The translations under genes and the position numbers were made by a program. The notes beneath the pieces are model-generated. The model made no database searches. It saw nothing but the letters and a program-made list of their open reading frames with translations, and was not told the origin of the DNA. Positions 1-8,502 of a stretch of DNA of 64,000 nucleotides are shown here, in pieces. This DNA comes from Yanghanlia sp047501535 (lineage in GTDB: Bacteria; Pseudomonadota; Gammaproteobacteria; Burkholderiales; Burkholderiaceae_B): NCBI RefSeq assembly GCF_047501535.1, contig NZ_JAZDRJ010000009.1, forward strand, positions 1 through 64,000, read 5' to 3'. Position 1 is the stretch's first letter; the number at the start of each line of letters is the position of its first letter.

Positions 1-29
1 GGGTGGTGGGGCGGGTAGCAGTGGGCATT

Positions 30-1529
30 TCAGTTTCGGTAGCTTTTTTCCACCATTTCAAAGGTGAAGAGGCGACAGTCCAGTGCGCCGTTAAAGACGG
101 GATAGCGCCGCTTGGGCTTGAGCCGCAGGCGTGAAGGCAGTTCTAGGTCGCTGGTGATGACATTGACGTTCCAACCCGCATAATGGCGTTTGAGGTTTTC
201 GGCCCATTGCGGCCAGAAGGAATGGTCTTCTTCCATGCGCTCGCCGTAAGGCGGGTTGGTGATGATCCAGCCAGGTTCGCAATCGGCTCTGACCTTTCGA
301 GCATCGCCCACGGCGAATTGAATGGTGTCGGGCGACAGCATAGCGCGCTCGCGGTTGCCTTCGGCGGCGGCAATCACCCGTGGGTCAATGTCATAGCCGA
401 TCAACGGGGCATCAAGTTGCTTGGCGATGCGGCTGCGGGCGTCTTGTTTAAGGTCGCGCCAATGGCGGGCGTCGTGGTCACGCAACCTTTCAAAGCCGAA
501 GGGGCGCCAGATGCCGGGAGGAATGCCCAAGGCGATCCATGCGGCTTCTATCAGCAACGTACCGCTGCCGCAGAAAGGGTCAAGCAAGGCAGCGGATGGG
601 TCCCATCCGGATAGAGCCAGTAGGCCGGCGGCCAGGTTTTCGCGCAACGGGGCTTCGCCTTTTTGCAGGCGCCAGCCTCGTTTGAACAGCGATTCGCCCG
701 AGGTATCGAGATACAGTGTGGCCGTGTGTTCGTCCAGAAATAAGTGAACCCGGGCGTCGGGCCTGACCGTGTCAATGCTGGGTCGCTCGCCTTCGAGCTC
801 GCGCAGGCGGTCGCAGATGCCGTCTTTAGCACGCAGATTGCAATACTGCAGGCTTTTCATCGGGCTGCGCACGGCTGAGGTATCTACGCGCAGAGTTTGT
901 TCGGCGCCGAACCAGCGTTCCCATTCCGTGCTGCGTGCCAAGGCCAGGATGTCATCTTCAGTTTGCACAGGAGCATGAGCCAGCCGCACCAGAATACGAG
1001 TGGCAAGCCGGGAATACAGATTGGCTTTGAGCACGCCCGTCCAGTCGGCTTCGAAATGGCAGCCGGCGCGGCCCTTGCGCAGGCCTTGATAGCCTAGAGC
1101 CTCAAGCTCGGCATGCAGGACTTCTTCCAGCCCCAGCGGGCAGGGCGCAAAAACCTGGAAGATTTCCTTATGGCGCGGTCTGGCAATAGGCTGTGGCGCG
1201 AGTTCACGAACCGGGTCGTGCGATGGCCGACGAGGCGTGATTCGGTTAGGCTGACGGCTGGCGGGGCGAGGGCCTGTCTGACGGCCTGCGCGGCTTGGCC
1301 TGCCTCGTTCAGCCGTTTGCGGTGAGGAGGGTTTAGCAGCCGCAGCACGGGGTGACCCGGCAGGTGCGGTCAGGGGAGCGTCAGCATCTTGTTCGCGGCG
1401 CAATTGCGCAACCTGGCGTGCTCGGGCGCCACTGCGCAGGCGCGGTTCCTGAGTTTCTGGCTCAGAACGGGCGGCGGCCGGGGCTTTCTTTTTGAGGGTG
1501 AGCGTTTTGCGGGGCTTGGAGTCGGTCAT
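30..1529 (-). CDS. THUMP-domain class I SAM-dependent RNA methyltransferase (RlmL-type)
   Basis: Probable rRNA guanine-N2 methyltransferase of the RlmL family. Residues 1-120 are a basic, Arg/Pro/Ala-rich, probably disordered extension. A THUMP-like RNA-binding region covers about 125-225 and the Rossmann methyltransferase about 290-490. The SAM-binding motif DPFCGSGTLLIEAA lies at 317-330 and the catalytic NPPYGERM at 425-432, as expected for an exocyclic-amine RNA methylase. At 499 aa it corresponds to the N-terminal half of E. coli RlmKL (about 700 aa); the RlmK half is absent, as in many betaproteobacteria. It lies next to hemJ on the same strand (9 bp gap). The exact target base is inferred from family knowledge, not visible here. 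Confidence 0.85.
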   Translation of the reverse strand: MTDSKPRKTLTLKKKAPAAARSEPETQEPRLRSGARARQVAQLRREQDADAPLTAPAGSPRAAAAKPSSPQTAERGRPSRAGRQTGPRPASRQPNRITPRRPSHDPVRELAPQPIARPRHKEIFQVFAPCPLGLEEVLHAELEALGYQGLRKGRAGCHFEADWTGVLKANLYSRLATRILVRLAHAPVQTEDDILALARSTEWERWFGAEQTLRVDTSAVRSPMKSLQYCNLRAKDGICDRLRELEGERPSIDTVRPDARVHLFLDEHTATLYLDTSGESLFKRGWRLQKGEAPLRENLAAGLLALSGWDPSAALLDPFCGSGTLLIEAAWIALGIPPGIWRPFGFERLRDHDARHWRDLKQDARSRIAKQLDAPLIGYDIDPRVIAAAEGNRERAMLSPDTIQFAVGDARKVRADCEPGWIITNPPYGERMEEDHSFWPQWAENLKRHYAGWNVNVITSDLELPSRLRLKPKRRYPVFNGALDCRLFTFEMVEKSYRN

Positions 1530-1537
1530 GGCGTGCT

Positions 1538-1954
1538 TCAGAAAGGTTTAACCACAACCAGGATCAAGACGATGACCAGCAACAGGACAGGCACTTCGTT
1601 GAACCAGCGGTAGTAGCGGTGCCCGCGCGTGTTGGTGCGGCGCTCGAAAGTTAGCAGAACGCGCCGGCAAATCAGGTGGTAAATGACAAGCGCCGCGACA
1701 AATAGCAGCTTGGCATGCATCCAGCCCGAAGTCAGGCCGATTCCATAGCCCAGCATCAGCCAGAAGCCGAATACCAACGCCAATACGGCCAGAGGCGTCA
1801 TGAAACGGTACAGCCTGCGGGCCATGCCCAGCAGGCAGTCGTAGGCGCCGGCGTCTTGGGTTTGCGCGAGGTTTACGTAAATACGAGGCAAGTAAAACAG
1901 GCCGGCAAACCAGGAAATGACAAACAGCAAGTGGAAGGTTTTCACCCAGAGCAT
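1538..1954 (-). CDS. hemJ: Protoporphyrinogen IX oxidase HemJ
   Basis: A small integral membrane protein (138 aa from the start chosen here) with four hydrophobic helices and the HemJ/UPF0093 pattern: KTFHLLFVISWFAGLFYLPR near the N-terminus (His8) and SGWMHAKLLF around residue 77-86 (Lys82). Both residues correspond to positions known to be important in HemJ. It oxidises protoporphyrinogen IX to protoporphyrin IX in haem synthesis, in the cytoplasmic membrane. The frame is open 16 codons further upstream into proA. The internal ATG at 1954 is preferred because HemJ homologues begin with a short leader directly before the first helix. It follows proA on the same strand. Confidence 0.85.
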   Translation of the reverse strand: MLWVKTFHLLFVISWFAGLFYLPRIYVNLAQTQDAGAYDCLLGMARRLYRFMTPLAVLALVFGFWLMLGYGIGLTSGWMHAKLLFVAALVIYHLICRRVLLTFERRTNTRGHRYYRWFNEVPVLLLVIVLILVVVKPF

Positions 1955-1965
1955 GGTGTACTGCC

Positions 1966-3243
1966 TTAGCCGCGTAGTTGACCTTCGCCCGTCAGCACCC
2001 ACTTCATGGTGGTCAGCCCTTCGAGGCCGACCGGGCCGCGGGCGTGCAGGCGATTGGTGGAAATGCCGATCTCTGCACCCAGACCATATTCAAAGCCATC
2101 GGCAAAGCAGGTGGGCAGGTTGACATAGACGGAGCTGGAATCGACTTCGCGCTGGAAGCGGGTGGCCGCGCCGAGATCTTCGGTGATGATGGATTCCGTA
2201 TGCTGGGAGCTGTATCGCTCGATATGTTCCATGGCCTGGTCGATGGTGTCGACAATGCGCACGGCCAGAATGGGCTCCAGGTATTCGGTTTCCCAGTCGG
2301 CTTCCGTGGCAGGCAGGGCGGTGGGAAGAATCTCGCGGGTACGCTCGCAGCCACGCAACTCCACGTCTTTTCCTGTCAGAGTGGCGGCAATGGGCGGCAG
2401 CAGGGAGTTGGCGACATCGGCGTGCACCAAAAGGGTTTCCATTGTGCCGCAGATGCCGTAGCGGTAAGTCTTGGCATTCACGACGACATCGTGGGCTTTC
2501 GCCGGGTCGGCGGCCTTGTCAAGGTAGATGTGGCAATTGCCGTCCAGGTGTTTGATCAGCGGTACTTTGGCTTCACGTGACAGGCGTTCTATCAGGCCTT
2601 TGCCGCCGCGCGGCACGATGACGTCGATGTAGTCCGTCATGGTGATCATTTCGCCAACGGCGGCGCGGTCGATTGTATCTACCACCTGCACCGCATGGGC
2701 GGGTAGGTTGGCGCGGGCCAGACCTTCCTGAATGATTGCGCCCAGGGCCTGATTCGAGTGAAAGGCTTCGCTGCCGCCGCGCAAAATGGTGGCGTTGCCG
2801 GATTTCAGGCAGAGAGCCGCCGCGTCGATGGTCACGTTGGGGCGCGACTCATAAATAATGCCGATGACGCCCAGCGGTACGCGCATCTGTGCCACTCGCA
2901 TGCCGTTGGGTCGGGTCGTAGTGGGTCCGAGGCTGCCGACCGGGTCGGGCATGGCAGCGATCTGGCGCAACCCTTCAGCCATGCCAGCCAGGGTTTTATC
3001 GGTGAGAGCCAGGCGTTCTACCATGGCTTCTGCCAAGCCGTTCTGGCGGGCGGCGTCCAGGTCGAGCGCATTCTGGCGCTTGAGTGTTTCACCGCGTTCT
3101 GTGATCAGGTCGGCCATGGCCAGCAAGGCCTGGGCTTTGGCATGGCCCGAGGCATTGCGGATCTGGCGCGCCGCAGCACGGGCGCGGCGGCCAAATTCCT
3201 GCATCGCCGTTTGTGTGTCGGTGGATGTGTCGAGTTTCGTCAT
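1966..3243 (-). CDS. proA: Gamma-glutamyl phosphate reductase ProA
   Basis: The second enzyme of proline synthesis, reducing gamma-glutamyl phosphate to glutamate semialdehyde with NADPH. The 425 aa length is typical. Aldehyde-dehydrogenase superfamily signatures are clear: YESRPNVTIDAA around 131-143, LRGGSEA around 154-160, and the catalytic Cys265 in YRYGICGTMET. The ATG at 3243 overlaps the holA stop codon (ATGA), which fixes the start and suggests translational coupling; a longer in-frame start would sit inside holA. ProB is not adjacent, so the glutamate kinase step is encoded elsewhere. Confidence 0.95.
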   Translation of the reverse strand: MTKLDTSTDTQTAMQEFGRRARAAARQIRNASGHAKAQALLAMADLITERGETLKRQNALDLDAARQNGLAEAMVERLALTDKTLAGMAEGLRQIAAMPDPVGSLGPTTTRPNGMRVAQMRVPLGVIGIIYESRPNVTIDAAALCLKSGNATILRGGSEAFHSNQALGAIIQEGLARANLPAHAVQVVDTIDRAAVGEMITMTDYIDVIVPRGGKGLIERLSREAKVPLIKHLDGNCHIYLDKAADPAKAHDVVVNAKTYRYGICGTMETLLVHADVANSLLPPIAATLTGKDVELRGCERTREILPTALPATEADWETEYLEPILAVRIVDTIDQAMEHIERYSSQHTESIITEDLGAATRFQREVDSSSVYVNLPTCFADGFEYGLGAEIGISTNRLHARGPVGLEGLTTMKWVLTGEGQLRG

Positions 3244-4292
3244 GTCTTTCTTTCCACGGTAATTCGTAATAACAGCCGGGCCAGTTCTTCCCATGGGTCG
3301 TCCAAAAGACCGGGAACTTTCAGGCCCTTGATCAGGCGGTCGATATCATGGGTATGTTGCACTGCTGCGCGCCAAGCACGCGGCGGCACTCGGCTCAGCG
3401 TGCGGCGCAGCCCTTGTTCACGAGGCCCGAATACGCGATTGCGGCGCATTTCACCTGCGACATCGCCGCCGCCGGCCTGGATGGCTGCCAGCCGGGACAG
3501 CAGGCGGATTTCGTCGCCCACCGCCCAAAGTATCAACGGCAGGGCGGCACCCTCGCCGCGCAGGCCATGCAGAATGGTTAGCGCCCGCTTTGACTGCCCG
3601 GCCAGCATAGCGTCGCGCAGATCAAAGACATCATAACGCGCGACATCCAGCACAGCGCGGCGCACATCTTCCCCGGTGATTTTTCCGGGCGGGTGCAGCA
3701 GGCCGAGTTTCTGAATTTCCTGAAAAGCGGCCAGCAGATTGCCTTCTACTTTTTCCGCCATCCAGGCCAGCGTGTCAGCGTCAAGTTCCTGACCTTGCCG
3801 GGCCATGCGCTGGCCGATCCAGCGAGGCAGTGTGTTGCGGTCAATGGTGGGAACTTCAACCAGTGTGCCTGTTTCAAGCAGGGCGGCAGCCCATTTGGCA
3901 GAGCGAGTCGCGCGATCGAGGCGTGGCAGGCTCAGAGCGACCAGTGTGTCGGGAAGCTCGCCGCTTTGCACCTTTCCCGCTAGCGCTTCTAGCGTTTCGC
4001 CGCCGGTTCGCCCAGGCTTCCCTGAGGGTAGTGACAGATCTAACAATTTACGGTCGCCAAACAGAGATACGTTCTGGGTGGCGCCCATGACGGCGGACCA
4101 ATCGCTGCGAGCGTCGAGTATCAGCCGGGTGCGTTCCGAGTAGCCCTGGGCGAGCGCTGCAGTGCGCAGGGCGTCCAGCGCTTCAATGATCAGCAGGGTT
4201 TCGTCGCCGCTAATAATGTAGAGCGGCGCAAGCTGAACGGAAGGCTGTTGCAATTGCTGCAGCAGGCCTTCATGGTCGAGGCGGCGTCCCAT
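3240..4292 (-). CDS. holA: DNA polymerase III subunit delta
   Basis: The delta subunit of the clamp loader, which opens the beta sliding clamp. The 350 aa sequence begins with the usual HolA pattern (PLYIISGDETLLIIEALDALR, residues about 22-42), a degenerate P-loop region without a working Walker A motif. The middle and C-terminal regions (for example RYDVFDLRDAMLAG and LILWAVGDEIRLLSRL) are characteristic of the collar domain. It lies between lptE and proA, the conserved leuS-lptE-holA arrangement of proteobacteria, and overlaps proA by 4 bp. Confidence 0.9.
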   Translation of the reverse strand: MGRRLDHEGLLQQLQQPSVQLAPLYIISGDETLLIIEALDALRTAALAQGYSERTRLILDARSDWSAVMGATQNVSLFGDRKLLDLSLPSGKPGRTGGETLEALAGKVQSGELPDTLVALSLPRLDRATRSAKWAAALLETGTLVEVPTIDRNTLPRWIGQRMARQGQELDADTLAWMAEKVEGNLLAAFQEIQKLGLLHPPGKITGEDVRRAVLDVARYDVFDLRDAMLAGQSKRALTILHGLRGEGAALPLILWAVGDEIRLLSRLAAIQAGGGDVAGEMRRNRVFGPREQGLRRTLSRVPPRAWRAAVQHTHDIDRLIKGLKVPGLLDDPWEELARLLLRITVERKT

Positions 4293-4312
4293 GGGAGGTT
4301 CCTGACTTGTGC

Positions 4313-4984
4313 TTAGAAGCGCGGGCCGCTGGGGTTGATGTCGGTTTCGCCCCAGAGGGTGGTTCCGCTGGTGTCTGGGTCGTTGGAGACCGGGCTGAGA
4401 TCCGCAGGGGCGGTATCGACCGGTTGCTGCTCGGCGTTGGCGTAGGCTTCGGCCACGTCGGGTGCGCTCAGCAGGCGTACGACGCGATCCACCACGGATT
4501 GCTGCATCTGCTGGAACACCGTAGTGATCTCGCTTTGCTTAGCCTGTACCACGCTGTCGTCGTAAGGCATTTCCCGGGTCACGCGCAAAGTGGTGGGCGG
4601 CAAAATGAGATGCCCCTTGGCATCAACCAGTTGGAAGGAGAAATTCAGATTGAGTTCGTATTCCTCGACTCGGCCGTCGGCATCAATGGAAAGTTCGCGC
4701 AGATTCTGTTGATTGGACAACTGAATCAGGCGGACTTCGGCTCGTGCCGGGTCCGAGACCACGCGCGTGTTGGGCGAGGCCGCTGTAATGGCGCGGCGCA
4801 TGGCCGCGCCAAAAGCCGAATTTTCGGAAATGTTGGTGTAAAGCGTGTCAAAGGGCAGTGGTGTGGCCCCTTTCAGCCTGAAACCGCAGGCTGTAAGCAG
4901 AATGCAGGCGGCTAGCATGGCAAACAAAGCCAAGTGGCGCGCGCTGCAGCAGGGTTTCAGGCGAAGAAAGGGGGTGTGAGCCAT
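4313..4984 (-). CDS. lptE: LPS-assembly lipoprotein LptE
   Basis: An outer-membrane lipoprotein that plugs the LptD barrel during lipopolysaccharide export. A type II signal peptide ends with the lipobox LTAC (Cys33) followed by GFRLKG, the typical LptE start of the mature chain. At 223 aa it is slightly longer than E. coli LptE because of an acidic, Pro-rich tail (about residues 180-223). It lies between leuS and holA, the standard context, with only about 6 bp between the leuS stop and its ATG. Confidence 0.88.
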   Translation of the reverse strand: MAHTPFLRLKPCCSARHLALFAMLAACILLTACGFRLKGATPLPFDTLYTNISENSAFGAAMRRAITAASPNTRVVSDPARAEVRLIQLSNQQNLRELSIDADGRVEEYELNLNFSFQLVDAKGHLILPPTTLRVTREMPYDDSVVQAKQSEITTVFQQMQQSVVDRVVRLLSAPDVAEAYANAEQQPVDTAPADLSPVSNDPDTSGTTLWGETDINPSGPRF

Positions 4985-4990
4985 GATGTG

Positions 4991-7648
4991 TTATCCAACA
5001 ACGTTGACCAGTTTACCCGGCACCACAATAACGCGCTTGGCCGGGCGGCCTTCCAGGAAACGGGCAACCGCCTCGTGCGCCAGGGCGGCCTGTTCGATAT
5101 CAGCCTTCTCTGAGCCGTTGGGTACGGTCAGAGCGCCGCGCAGCTTGCCGTTCACTTGCAGAACCAGTTCGATTTCGTCCGCAATCAGGGCGGCTTCATC
5201 CACGACCGGCCAAGCGGCGTCAAGCAGGTCGCCCTGGTGCTGTGCATAGCCCAGGTCGCGCCACAAGTTCCAGGTGATGTGGGGAACGACAGGGTACAGT
5301 ACGCGCAGCAAAATTCCGGTGGCATCGGCCAGAGCGCGGGCCGCGACGTCAGTGTCGGGCAATTTGGCGGCTTCCAGCACATTCAGCATTTTCATGCAGG
5401 TGGATACCACCGTGTTGTAGTGGATGCGCTGGTAATCGTAGTCGGCCAATTTGAGTAAGGTATGGATTTCGCGGCGCAGGTCGCGCGAAGCTTCGTCAAT
5501 GCCTTCCCAGCCTTGTTCCGGTTGAGCCAAGCCCTTGCGGATGGTTTCGCTATGCGACTGGCCAAAGGCCCAGAGACGCCGCAGATAGCGATGCGCACCG
5601 TCTACGCCGGAATCCGACCATTCCAGAGTCTGCTCGGGCGGGCTGGCGAACATGATGAACAGCCGCGCAGTGTCGGCGCCCATGGTGTCGATCAGCGATT
5701 GTGGGTCGACACCGTTGTTCTTGGACTTCGACATGGTGCCGATGCCGCCGTACTGCACTTCCGAGCCATCGGATTTCAGGCGGGCGCCGATAATGGCGCC
5801 TTTGGCGTCGTAGACATTATCGACATCTTCGGGCCAGAAGTATTCCACGCCACCCTGCGGCGATTTGCGCGAGTAAATGTGGTTCAGCACCATGCCCTGA
5901 CACAGCAGGCGTGTGAAGGGTTCGTCGAAATTCACCAACCCCAGGTCTCGCATGACGCGGGTCCAGAAACGCGCGTACAGCAAGTGCATAACCGCGTGTT
6001 CAATGCCGCCGATGTACTGGTCCATAGGCATCCAGTAGTCGTTGCGGCCGTCAACCATGGCTTGGTCATTATCGGGCGAGGTGTAGCGCATGAAATACCA
6101 GGACGAATCGACAAATGTGTCCATGGTGTCGGTTTCGCGCCGGGCCGCCTGGCCGCATTTGGGGCAGGAGCAGGACAGGAATTCTTCATCCTTGGCCAGC
6201 GGGTTGCCGCTGCCGTCGGGGATGTGATGCTCAGGCAGAATAACGGGCAGGTCCGCTTCTGGTACCGGTACCGGGCCGCAATCGGGGCAATGAATAATGG
6301 GGATGGGGGTGCCCCAGTAGCGCTGGCGGGAAATCCCCCAGTCGCGCAAGCGCCAGGTGGTTTGCTTTTCACCCAGGCCCATATCGACCAAGTCGTTTGC
6401 CACCGCGTCGATGGCTTCTGCAGTGGTCAGGCCATCGTACTTGCCGGAGTTCACGGCCCGGCCCGACTGCTTGTCGCTATACCATTCTTGCCAAGCGTCG
6501 GTGGAATATTCCTTGCCTTCAACACTGACGACGGGTTTGATCTGCAAGCCATACTTGGTTGCGAACTCAAAGTCGCGTTCGTCGTGGCCGGGCACGCCCA
6601 TGACGGCGCCGTCGCCGTAGCTCATGAGTACGTAGTTCCCCACCCACACTTCGACAGGTTCGCCTGTGAGCGGGTGGGTAACCGTCAAACCGGTACGCAT
6701 GCCTTCTTTTTCGCGTGTCGCGATTTCGGCTTCAGTGGTGCCGCCCAGCTTGCACTCTTCAATAAAGGCGGCCAGCTCGGGGTTGCCGGCTGCGGCATGC
6801 GCTGCCAGAGGGTGTTCCGGCGCAACCGCGCAGAAGGTCACCCCCATAATGGTGTCAGCACGTGTGGTGAAGACATACATGCGGCCGTCTTGAATCAGCT
6901 TGCCATCTGCATCGTGGATGTCATGGGTAAAGGCGAAACGCACACCTTCGCTTTTTCCGATCCAGTTTTCCTGCATCAGGCGCACGCGCTCGGGCCAGCC
7001 TTCCAAGCCATTTTGCACGTGTTCCAGCAGCTCATCAGCGTAATCGGTGATGCGCAGGTAATAGCCGGGGATTTCGCGTTTTTCCACCAGTGCGCCGGAA
7101 CGCCAACCGCGGCCGTCTATGACTTGTTCGTTGGCCAGTACGGTTTGATCAACAGGGTCCCAGTTAACGACTTGGGTCTTGCGATAAGCGATGCCTTTTT
7201 CCAGCATCTTCAGGAACAGCCATTGGTTCCATTTGTAGTATTTGGGGTCGCACGCACACATTTCGCGCGACCAGTCGATCGCCAGCCCCATGGCCTGCAT
7301 TTGCTTCTTCATGTAGGCGATGTTGTCGTATGTCCATTTGGCCGGCGGTACGCCCCCTTTCATGGCGGCGTTTTCCGCCGGCATGCCGAAGGCGTCCCAG
7401 CCCATGGGCATCAGGACGTTGTAGCCGCGCATGCGCAGCTGGCGCGTCATCATGTCGTTAATCGTGTAGTTGCGCACGTGGCCCATGTGCAGTTTGCCGC
7501 TAGGGTAGGGCAGCATGGAGCAGGCATAAAACTTGGGCTTAGGCGTGCCGTCTGCATTGAGGGCGTTTTCAGTGACACGATAGGCGTCGCGTGCGGCCCA
7601 GTCAGCCTGGGCGGTGTTTTCGACGTCGGTAGGACGATATTCCAGCAT
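4991..7648 (-). CDS. leuS: Leucyl-tRNA synthetase
   Basis: A class I aminoacyl-tRNA synthetase charging tRNA-Leu. It is full length at 885 aa. The HIGH motif appears as HMGH at residues 54-57 within PYPSGKLHMGHVRNY, and the KMSKS loop as TMSKSKNNG in the C-terminal half. The inserted CP1 editing domain and a zinc-like CPDCG...CPKCG pair are visible between them. It is the first gene of the minus-strand group leuS-lptE-holA-proA-hemJ. No strong terminator follows it before lptE, consistent with co-transcription. Confidence 0.97.
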   Translation of the reverse strand: MLEYRPTDVENTAQADWAARDAYRVTENALNADGTPKPKFYACSMLPYPSGKLHMGHVRNYTINDMMTRQLRMRGYNVLMPMGWDAFGMPAENAAMKGGVPPAKWTYDNIAYMKKQMQAMGLAIDWSREMCACDPKYYKWNQWLFLKMLEKGIAYRKTQVVNWDPVDQTVLANEQVIDGRGWRSGALVEKREIPGYYLRITDYADELLEHVQNGLEGWPERVRLMQENWIGKSEGVRFAFTHDIHDADGKLIQDGRMYVFTTRADTIMGVTFCAVAPEHPLAAHAAAGNPELAAFIEECKLGGTTEAEIATREKEGMRTGLTVTHPLTGEPVEVWVGNYVLMSYGDGAVMGVPGHDERDFEFATKYGLQIKPVVSVEGKEYSTDAWQEWYSDKQSGRAVNSGKYDGLTTAEAIDAVANDLVDMGLGEKQTTWRLRDWGISRQRYWGTPIPIIHCPDCGPVPVPEADLPVILPEHHIPDGSGNPLAKDEEFLSCSCPKCGQAARRETDTMDTFVDSSWYFMRYTSPDNDQAMVDGRNDYWMPMDQYIGGIEHAVMHLLYARFWTRVMRDLGLVNFDEPFTRLLCQGMVLNHIYSRKSPQGGVEYFWPEDVDNVYDAKGAIIGARLKSDGSEVQYGGIGTMSKSKNNGVDPQSLIDTMGADTARLFIMFASPPEQTLEWSDSGVDGAHRYLRRLWAFGQSHSETIRKGLAQPEQGWEGIDEASRDLRREIHTLLKLADYDYQRIHYNTVVSTCMKMLNVLEAAKLPDTDVAARALADATGILLRVLYPVVPHITWNLWRDLGYAQHQGDLLDAAWPVVDEAALIADEIELVLQVNGKLRGALTVPNGSEKADIEQAALAHEAVARFLEGRPAKRVIVVPGKLVNVVG

Positions 7649-7732
7649 GAGCGTGCGTGTTCAGTAAGGTTGCGCAAACCTGCCATTATAAGGGGCAGGG
7701 GGCGGGATTCGCCTTTAGGGCGTTCCAAAAGA

Positions 7733-7757
7733 AAACCCCGCCACATTGGGCGGGGTT
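7733..7757 (-). terminator. Rho-independent terminator of rpmB-rpmG
   Basis: Read on the minus strand, AACCCCGCC-CAATGT-GGCGGGGTT forms a GC-rich stem followed directly by TTCTTTT. It lies about 80 bp downstream of the rpmG stop codon and separates this pair from leuS. Confidence 0.85.
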
Positions 7758-7835
7758 GGGAAACTTACGGCGCGCTGTCGAGGCATGGCCTGGCCGGGGC
7801 GGACCGCCGGGCAATGCCGATTGCGGCCTGGCTGA

Positions 7836-8003
7836 TTACCTCAGCTTGGTTTCCTTGTACTCAACGTGCTTGCGAGCGACGGGATCAAACTTTTTGATCA
7901 GCATCTTCTCGGGCATGTTGCGCTTGTTCTTGGTGGTGGTATAGAAGTGACCGGTGCCGGCTGTGGATTCCAGCTTGATCTTTTCGCGAATACCTTTTGC
8001 CAT
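7836..8003 (-). CDS. rpmG: 50S ribosomal protein L33
   Basis: A 55 aa protein beginning MAKGIREKIKLESTAGTG and ending EYKETKLR, a standard L33 sequence. It lacks the two CxxC zinc motifs found in zinc-binding L33 paralogues, so it is the zinc-independent form. It follows rpmB with a 28 bp gap in the conserved rpmB-rpmG pair and is closed by the terminator at 7733-7757. Confidence 0.95.
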   Translation of the reverse strand: MAKGIREKIKLESTAGTGHFYTTTKNKRNMPEKMLIKKFDPVARKHVEYKETKLR

Positions 8004-8031
8004 GATGTGCTCCTAAAAGGTTGCGGCCGGC

Positions 8032-8268
8032 TCAGGCCAGTTCGCCACGGGCACGCATATCGGCCAGCACAGCATCAATGCCGAGCTTGTCGATGGTGCG
8101 CAGCGCTTTTGTGGATACGCGCAGGCGTACCCAGCGGTTTTCGCTTTCTACCCAGAAGCGGCGCGACTGAAGGTTAGGAAGGAAACGACGCTTGGTTTTG
8201 TTGTTTGCGTGCGAGACATGGTTGCCCACCATCGGGCCCTTGCCGGTTACTTGGCATACGCGTGCCAT
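8032..8268 (-). CDS. rpmB: 50S ribosomal protein L28
   Basis: A 78 aa protein with the L28 signature MARVCQVTGKGPMVGNHVSH and the conserved block NLQSRRFWVESENRWVRLRV. Like rpmG it lacks a CxxC pair (a single Cys5), so it is the zinc-free type. It is the first gene of the rpmB-rpmG operon, with a good sigma-70-like promoter upstream at 8306-8335. Confidence 0.95.
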   Translation of the reverse strand: MARVCQVTGKGPMVGNHVSHANNKTKRRFLPNLQSRRFWVESENRWVRLRVSTKALRTIDKLGIDAVLADMRARGELA

Positions 8269-8305
8269 GATTCACCCCTTGTTGAAATCTTGAGTAAAGA
8301 CAGTG

Positions 8306-8335
8306 ATTCTACTACGAATCAGCTGCTTGGAGCAA
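8306..8335 (-). promoter_or_regulatory. Probable sigma-70 promoter of rpmBG
   Basis: On the minus strand, TTGCTC (8335-8330) and TAGAAT (8311-8306) are separated by 18 bp and lie about 40 bp upstream of the rpmB ATG. Both elements resemble the -35/-10 consensus. A similar TTGCTC/TAGAAT arrangement precedes rpmE2. Confidence 0.5.
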
Positions 8336-8502
8336 GGCGGCAAGTGGAAGGTGCAACTAAATTGCCACGCTCGGATGGCGGATGGCTTTCAACTCACGCG
8401 TGAAACAGAATGCAACGTTTCAAGCAATTTTATGCAGTTATCATGATTGCGGTGTTCGCCCCTTGATCTTCGAGTTTTGTACGGCTTATTCAGGAGGTAG
8501 CT

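Noticed and set aside
5462..7897. An 811-codon open frame on the plus strand
   Set aside because: It is antisense to leuS, has His/Val/Ala-biased composition typical of shadow frames in GC-rich DNA, and has no ribosome-binding site or recognisable domain.
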